Shown here: positions 6,449 to 9,483 of the stretch, piece by piece
Numbering within the stretch: position 1 is the first letter of the stretch
How the letters are laid out: each line of letters opens with the position of its first letter
From: Comamonadaceae bacterium
GTDB lineage: Bacteria; Pseudomonadota; Gammaproteobacteria; Burkholderiales; Burkholderiaceae_C
Length of the DNA: 9,483 bases
NCBI GenBank assembly: GCA_947451445.1
Contig: CANFZJ010000090.1
Span: 1 to 9,483 of the forward strand
Reading direction: 5' to 3'
Made by a program: the position numbers and the translations under genes
Notes under the pieces: generated by a model
The model's input: only the letters and a program-made list of their open reading frames with translations
What the model was told of the DNA's origin: nothing
Databases searched by the model: none

Positions 6449-6918
6449 GGCAAGCGCAGACGGGTGGAGTTTTTGACCTCCTCCATCACTGCGTAGGTAC
6501 GGGTTTCGCGCACGCCCGGCAGTTGCCACAGCACCGTGCCCGCAAAGGTTCGGTAGGCCCCCATATCGGCCATGCGGGTTTTCAGCAGGTAGTCAAAGCC
6601 ACCGGCCACCATGTGGCATTCCATGATTTCGGGGTACACCTGCACGGCGGCCTTGAAGGCGTCGAACACATTGGGCGTGGTGCGGTCCAGCAGTACCTCG
6701 ACAAACACCAGCATCGCCGCGCCCAGCTGCAGCGGGTTCAGCCGGGCCTCGTAGCCCAGGATGTAGCCGTCCTTGGTCAGCCGTTGCACCCGTGCCAGCA
6801 CGGCGGTGGGCGACAAAGCTACTTTTTCGGCCAGTTTCAGGTTGGAAATACGCCCGTCTTCCTGTAGAAAATCCAGGATTTTCAGGTCGATGCGGTCCAG
6901 GTCCAGCAAGGTGTACAT
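6445..6918 (-). CDS. Lrp-like transcriptional regulator (Lrp/AsnC family)
   Basis: DNA-binding regulator that usually responds to amino acids, 157 aa against 164 for E. coli Lrp. It resembles true Lrp more than AsnC: LDRIDLKILDFLQEDGRISN (7-26) and LSPTAVLARVQRL (35-47) form the winged helix-turn-helix. The ligand-binding RAM domain (about 65-150) carries ECHMVAGGFDYLLKTR (100-115) and PGVRETRTYAVMEEVK (134-149), close to the E. coli Lrp sequence. It should form dimers or octamers that bend DNA. The start is 2 nt after the stop of the upstream AsnC-type gene, and its stop overlaps the yfiR start. Placement at the head of a cyclase operon is unusual. Its target is unknown; the operon's own promoter and the nearby ornithine cyclodeaminase gene are candidates by position only. 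Confidence 0.93.
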   Translation of the reverse strand: MYTLLDLDRIDLKILDFLQEDGRISNLKLAEKVALSPTAVLARVQRLTKDGYILGYEARLNPLQLGAAMLVFVEVLLDRTTPNVFDAFKAAVQVYPEIMECHMVAGGFDYLLKTRMADMGAYRTFAGTVLWQLPGVRETRTYAVMEEVKNSTRLRLP

Positions 6919-6920
6919 GG

Positions 6921-7346
6921 CTACGAAAGACGGTAGGTATCCAGGTGGATGCTGGTTTCGGTGTTGCGGATGCCGCGTACCAGCCGAATGCGTTCCAGCA
7001 CCTGCGACAGTTCGGACAAATTGGCGGCACGCAATTCGGCCAGCAAGTCCCAGCGGCCATTGGTGTCGTGCAGGCTGGCCACCCCCGGCTCGCCCAGCAG
7101 GCTGTCTATGACGGCACGGGTGGTGTTGCCCTCTACCGCAATCGACATCCAGGCCGCAATGCCCTGGGGCTGCGCGTCGGGCCGTAACCGTACCGTGTAA
7201 CCGACGATCACGCCCGCGTCTTCCAGCTTGGTGATGCGGTTGGTCACCGTGCCGCGCGATACGCCCAGCTTGTGCGCCAGTGTGGCGACGGTGGTACGCG
7301 CGTCTTGGCGCATGAGGGAAAGCAACTGGTGGTCTACGGCATCCAT
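6921..7346 (-). CDS. AsnC-type transcriptional regulator (Lrp/AsnC family)
   Basis: Second, clearly different Lrp/AsnC regulator, 141 aa. The N-terminal helix-turn-helix covers about 2-50 (LAHKLGVSRGTVTNRITKLE at 23-42), and the RAM ligand domain about 65-138 (GRWDLLAEL at 97-105). It is shorter than the neighbouring Lrp-like protein and lacks its Lrp-type signature, so the pair is not a recent tandem duplication. It is the first gene of the five-gene minus-strand run and faces the porin gene across 232 bp. Regulators of this type are often autoregulated and control an amino-acid catabolic gene. Ornithine cyclodeaminase, 1.45 kb away past the porin, is a plausible target. No Shine-Dalgarno is seen before the ATG at 7346. 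Confidence 0.93.
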   Translation of the reverse strand: MDAVDHQLLSLMRQDARTTVATLAHKLGVSRGTVTNRITKLEDAGVIVGYTVRLRPDAQPQGIAAWMSIAVEGNTTRAVIDSLLGEPGVASLHDTNGRWDLLAELRAANLSELSQVLERIRLVRGIRNTETSIHLDTYRLS

Positions 7347-7578
7347 GTTGCCATTGTGCGACTTGTTGCTTGCATAACGCTAGAAAACTAGCCAGCCATC
7401 ACAATTTCTAACAATAAGACAATAGTTCATGGCGTTGTGGAAAATACCTATGTTAATCACGCGTAAAGCTGTGTACAGATAACAACAATGCATGACGAAA
7501 TACGAGGGTTATCGCTAATTTGTGACAGTTTTGCTGCAAACTTCATCAGTCAATTTTTTCAACCCCAAAGGAATACCC
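7347..7578. promoter_or_regulatory. Divergent promoter region between the AsnC-type regulator operon and the porin gene
   Basis: This 232-bp stretch is markedly more AT-rich than the coding DNA on either side. It should contain the promoter of the five-gene minus-strand operon and that of the porin. Visible features are CTAG-AAAA-CTAG (7380-7391), ACAAT three times at 7401, 7411 and 7419, and an inverted pair GATAAC (7478-7483)/GTTATC (7508-7513). A plausible but weak porin promoter pairs TTCATG (7427-7432) with TATGTT (7449-7454) at 16 nt spacing. No coding sequence is supported here. The individual boxes are low confidence; the regulatory nature of the whole is likely. Confidence 0.55.
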
Positions 7579-8574
7579 ATGAAAAAAACCCTGATCGCTT
7601 TGGCTGCTGTAGCTGCTACCGGCGCTGTAATGGCCCAATCGTCCGTGACCCTGTACGGTCTGGTTGACGTGAACCTGCAATCGTCCAAGATCACCGGTGG
7701 CGTTCGCAAAAACGCGATGGAAGACGGCGGCGTAAACGGCAGCCGTTTCGGCCTGAAGGGCTCGGAAGATCTGGGCGGCGGCTTGAAGGCCATCTTCGTG
7801 CTGGAAAACGGCTTTGCTGTTGACACCGGCGCTAGCGGCAAGGCTGGCTCCATTTTCAATCGCCAGTCGTACGTTGGTTTGACCGGTGGTTTCGGTGAAG
7901 TCCGTCTGGGCAACACCACCACGGCATACGACGACATCAGCATCGCCGCCAACCCACTGTGGGACTCCATCCTGTCCCCAGCTAACACGGTTTGGGCTAA
8001 CAACTACGTTTCCCGTCCTGCCAACACCATTTACTACGCTAGCCCCAGCTTTGCTGGCGTGACCGGCGCTGCTAGCTACTCCCTGGGCGAAAACAAGACG
8101 GCTACCACCCCTGCCAAGGGCGTGACCGCTGTGAACGTTCAGTACGCTGGCGGCCCTGTGGCTGTGAGCCTGGGTTACCAAGAAAGCCAAATGGCTACCT
8201 TGGCTGCTGCTTCTTCCGCTGCACACAAAGACACGCTGCTGAACGCTTCGTACGATCTGGGCGTTGTCAAGCTGCTGGGCAGCTACAACCACCACGTTGC
8301 TACGAACGACACCAAGAGCAACCAGTACCAGTTCGGTGTTGACGTTCCTGTCAGCCCAGCTCTGATTCTGTCTACCGGCTACGCTTACTCCAAAGACAAG
8401 CTGGCTAGCGGTGCTGACGGTAACAAGCGCCAAGGCCTGGGCCTGGGTGCCAAGTACTCCCTGTCCAAGCGTACCTTTGTGTACACCGGCTACACCCACG
8501 CAGAAGACAAGACCTCTGCTGGCGTGAAGACCAAGGGCGACCTGTACGCTATTGGCATCCAGCACGCGTTCTAA
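7579..8574 (+). CDS. Gram-negative general porin (betaproteobacterial OmpC-like, Porin_4 type)
   Basis: Outer-membrane beta-barrel porin, expected as a trimer passing small hydrophilic solutes, 331 aa. The signal peptide MKKTLIALAAVAATGAVMA (1-19) is followed by the typical mature start QSSVTLYGLVDVNL. The eyelet-loop region is present, and the protein closes with a beta strand ending in GIQHAF, the terminal phenylalanine used for outer-membrane assembly. A strong Shine-Dalgarno AAGGAA (7568-7573) sits 5 nt before the ATG, which decides against an in-frame ATG at 7522 that would hide the signal peptide. Codon use differs from the neighbours: alanine is often GCT and valine GTT, as in strongly expressed genes. 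Two hairpins, the second a strong terminator, end the transcript, so the gene is probably monocistronic. Pore selectivity cannot be read from the sequence. Confidence 0.95.
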   Translation: MKKTLIALAAVAATGAVMAQSSVTLYGLVDVNLQSSKITGGVRKNAMEDGGVNGSRFGLKGSEDLGGGLKAIFVLENGFAVDTGASGKAGSIFNRQSYVGLTGGFGEVRLGNTTTAYDDISIAANPLWDSILSPANTVWANNYVSRPANTIYYASPSFAGVTGAASYSLGENKTATTPAKGVTAVNVQYAGGPVAVSLGYQESQMATLAAASSAAHKDTLLNASYDLGVVKLLGSYNHHVATNDTKSNQYQFGVDVPVSPALILSTGYAYSKDKLASGADGNKRQGLGLGAKYSLSKRTFVYTGYTHAEDKTSAGVKTKGDLYAIGIQHAF

Positions 8575-8580
8575 ATCCCT

Positions 8581-8596
8581 ACCGGCATCTGCCGGT
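8581..8596 (+). terminator. Small hairpin just after the porin stop
   Basis: ACCGGC-ATCT-GCCGGT is a perfect 6-bp stem with a 4-nt loop, 6 nt after the porin stop, followed by TTGGTTT. It could be a weak first terminator or an RNA-stabilising 3' stem ahead of the stronger terminator downstream. Confidence 0.45.
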
Positions 8597-8616
8597 TTGG
8601 TTTGAACCATGCACAC

Positions 8617-8650
8617 AAAAAAGCCACCCGGCCTGCCGGGTGGCTTTTTT
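8617..8650 (+). terminator. Strong Rho-independent terminator of the porin gene
   Basis: AAAAAAGCCACCCGG and CCGGGTGGCTTTTTT form a perfect 15-bp stem around a CCTG tetraloop (8632-8635), giving a GC-rich core followed by six U. The A-tract on the left means it could also work for transcription arriving on the other strand. It isolates the porin from ornithine cyclodeaminase. Confidence 0.93.
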
Positions 8651-8678
8651 GCATTGGCAATGCTTGTTGTGTCAAAAA

Positions 8679-8714
8679 TTAACGTTTTGGTAGTAGGTGC
8701 TGGCAAAACGTCAA
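8679..8714. promoter_or_regulatory. Inverted repeat upstream of ornithine cyclodeaminase, possible operator
   Basis: TTAACGTTTTG (8679-8689) and CAAAACGTCAA (8704-8714) are inverted repeats matching at 10 of 11 positions, with a perfect 8-bp core and 14 nt between them. The half-sites are about 25 bp apart centre to centre, which suits a dimeric regulator. It lies about 90-120 bp before the ATG at 8802. The binding protein is unknown. Confidence 0.4.
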
Positions 8715-8728
8715 TATTTCAGCAATAA

Positions 8729-8742
8729 GCAAGCAAACTTGC
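8729..8742. promoter_or_regulatory. Second small inverted repeat upstream of ornithine cyclodeaminase
   Basis: GCAAG-CAAA-CTTGC is a perfect 5-bp inverted repeat with a 4-nt loop, 59 nt before the ATG at 8802. Read on the minus strand, TTGCTTGC within it also occurs upstream of the AsnC-type gene (7366-7373). A TTGACA (8753-8758) follows, but no good -10 box stands at the right distance. Confidence 0.3.
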
Positions 8743-8801
8743 CGATTTACATTGACACGGCGTCTGGCGACACTGGAGGCAGTTCACACAAGGCCCACAC
8801 C

Positions 8802-9483
8802 ATGACTTCCACCTCCCTCGTTGCTACCCCCTTCCTCAGCGCCCATGACGTGGCCACCATCGTCCAGCGCAAGGGCTTGGCTGCTTGCCTGCATGGCATG
8901 GCCGAGACCATCCAGGCCGACTTTCTGCGCTGGGAGTCGTTTGACAAATGCGCCCGCGTGGCCAGCCACTCCGAAGACGGCGTGATCGAGCTGATGCCGA
9001 TTGCCGACGCTGCCAGCTACGCCTTCAAATACGTCAACGGCCACCCCAAGAACAACGCCCTGCACGGCCTGCCCACGGTGATGGCGTTTGGCGTGCTGGC
9101 CAGCGTGGCCACCGGCGTGCCCGAGCTGCTGAGTGAGCTGACCCTGACCACCGCCATCCGCACCGCCGCCACCTCGGCCGTCGCTGCCCGTGCCCTGGCC
9201 CGACCCAACAGCCGCAGCATGGCGCTGATCGGCAACGGCGCGCAAAGCGAATTCCAGGCGCTGGCCTTCCACCACCTGCTGGGTATTCAGGAAGTGCGCC
9301 TGTTCGACACCGATCCTGCCGCCACTGCCAAGCTGGAGCACAACCTGCGCGGCACGGGCCTGACCGTGGTGGTCTGCGCCAGCACCTTGGAGGCCGTGCG
9401 CGGGGCCGACATCGTCACCACCGTCACCGCCGACAAAACCAACGCCACCATCCTCACCCCCGACATGCTGGAGCCCGGCATGC
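8802..9483 (+). CDS. ocd: Ornithine cyclodeaminase (C-terminus beyond the right edge)
   Basis: Cytoplasmic NAD-dependent enzyme of the ornithine cyclodeaminase/mu-crystallin family that turns L-ornithine into L-proline and ammonia, linking arginine breakdown to proline. 227 residues are visible. They follow the Pseudomonas putida enzyme closely: ARVASHSEDGVIELMP (51-66, R52), YAFKYVNGHP (73-82, K76), LTTAIRTAATSA (115-126, R120) and the nucleotide-binding loop IGNGAQSEFQ (143-152). R52, K76 and R120 match the substrate-binding R45, K69 and R112. The catalytic aspartate, expected soon after EPGM, lies outside the window, so activity cannot be confirmed. The ATG at 8802 gives the normal N-terminus, with a modest AAGG (8790-8793) 8 nt before it. 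The gene stands behind its own upstream region with two inverted repeats and may be controlled by the AsnC/Lrp regulators nearby. Confidence 0.94.
   Translation, partial: MTSTSLVATPFLSAHDVATIVQRKGLAACLHGMAETIQADFLRWESFDKCARVASHSEDGVIELMPIADAASYAFKYVNGHPKNNALHGLPTVMAFGVLASVATGVPELLSELTLTTAIRTAATSAVAARALARPNSRSMALIGNGAQSEFQALAFHHLLGIQEVRLFDTDPAATAKLEHNLRGTGLTVVVCASTLEAVRGADIVTTVTADKTNATILTPDMLEPGM

Noticed and set aside
6449..6529. Upstream start for YfiR at 6529
   Set aside because: It would overlap the Lrp-like gene by 85 nt and bury the signal peptide; ATG 6448 gives both the signal peptide and the ATGA overlap.
6445..7346. Tandem AsnC-like genes as siroheme decarboxylase subunits (NirDL/AhbAB type)
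   Set aside because: Both proteins have ordinary winged helix-turn-helix and RAM domains, one is close to true Lrp, and no heme-d1 or siroheme genes are near.
7380..7391. CTAG-AAAA-CTAG as a specific operator
   Set aside because: CTAG is itself palindromic, so the apparent symmetry is weak; it is kept only as a description within the promoter region.
8651..8663. GCATT-GGC-AATGC hairpin after the porin terminator
   Set aside because: A 5-bp stem with a 3-nt loop is expected by chance at this scale and adds nothing to the strong terminator just before it.
7546..8706. 386-codon minus-strand open frame opposite the porin
   Set aside because: It runs across the porin, its terminator and part of the next upstream region, and its product resembles no family. 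It is a by-product of the porin's codon pattern.
8784..9341. Minus-strand open frame opposite ornithine cyclodeaminase
   Set aside because: The plus strand encodes a near full-motif ornithine cyclodeaminase; the antisense product is Gly/His-rich filler.

Overview
The window looks like ordinary chromosome from a Gram-negative betaproteobacterium, probably of the family Comamonadaceae (Rhodoferax/Acidovorax/Polaromonas-like). The reasons are high GC with strong third-position G/C, a betaproteobacterial general porin with a GCT-rich codon style, proteins exported with Sec and lipoprotein signals, and a small double-hairpin repeat of a kind I remember from intergenic regions of that family. The assignment is inferred from gene content, not from a search. 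I see no tRNA, rRNA, CRISPR array, transposase or prophage gene.

Layout. The first 2.1 kb is on the minus strand: purT (formate-dependent GAR transformylase) followed after 6 nt by a MscS-type mechanosensitive channel whose C-terminus runs off the left edge. A 190-bp divergent region, holding a 61-nt near-palindromic element, separates purT from a plus-strand orphan periplasmic substrate-binding protein. That gene meets a RutE-like nitroreductase tail to tail, with stop codons overlapping by 4 nt.

The centre (4093-7346, minus strand) is the most interesting part. It is a compact run of five genes read from right to left: an AsnC-family regulator, an Lrp-like regulator, YfiR (periplasmic), YfiN (membrane GGDEF diguanylate cyclase) and YfiB (OmpA-like outer-membrane lipoprotein). 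The first junction has a 2-nt gap; the other three are 4-nt start/stop overlaps. The last three genes form the YfiBNR c-di-GMP envelope-stress switch known from Pseudomonas, where YfiR inhibits the cyclase YfiN in the periplasm and YfiB relieves this by sequestering YfiR at the peptidoglycan. Here the switch is joined to two amino-acid-type regulators, which suggests, but does not prove, that amino-acid status feeds into c-di-GMP signalling.

The right end (plus strand) carries a highly expressed-looking general porin, followed by a small hairpin and a very strong Rho-independent terminator. After a short promoter region with inverted repeats comes ornithine cyclodeaminase, cut by the right edge. 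Ornithine cyclodeaminase makes proline from ornithine, a typical kind of target for an AsnC/Lrp regulator, so the regulators at 6445-7346 may control it. The 232-bp divergent region between the AsnC gene and the porin should hold both promoters.
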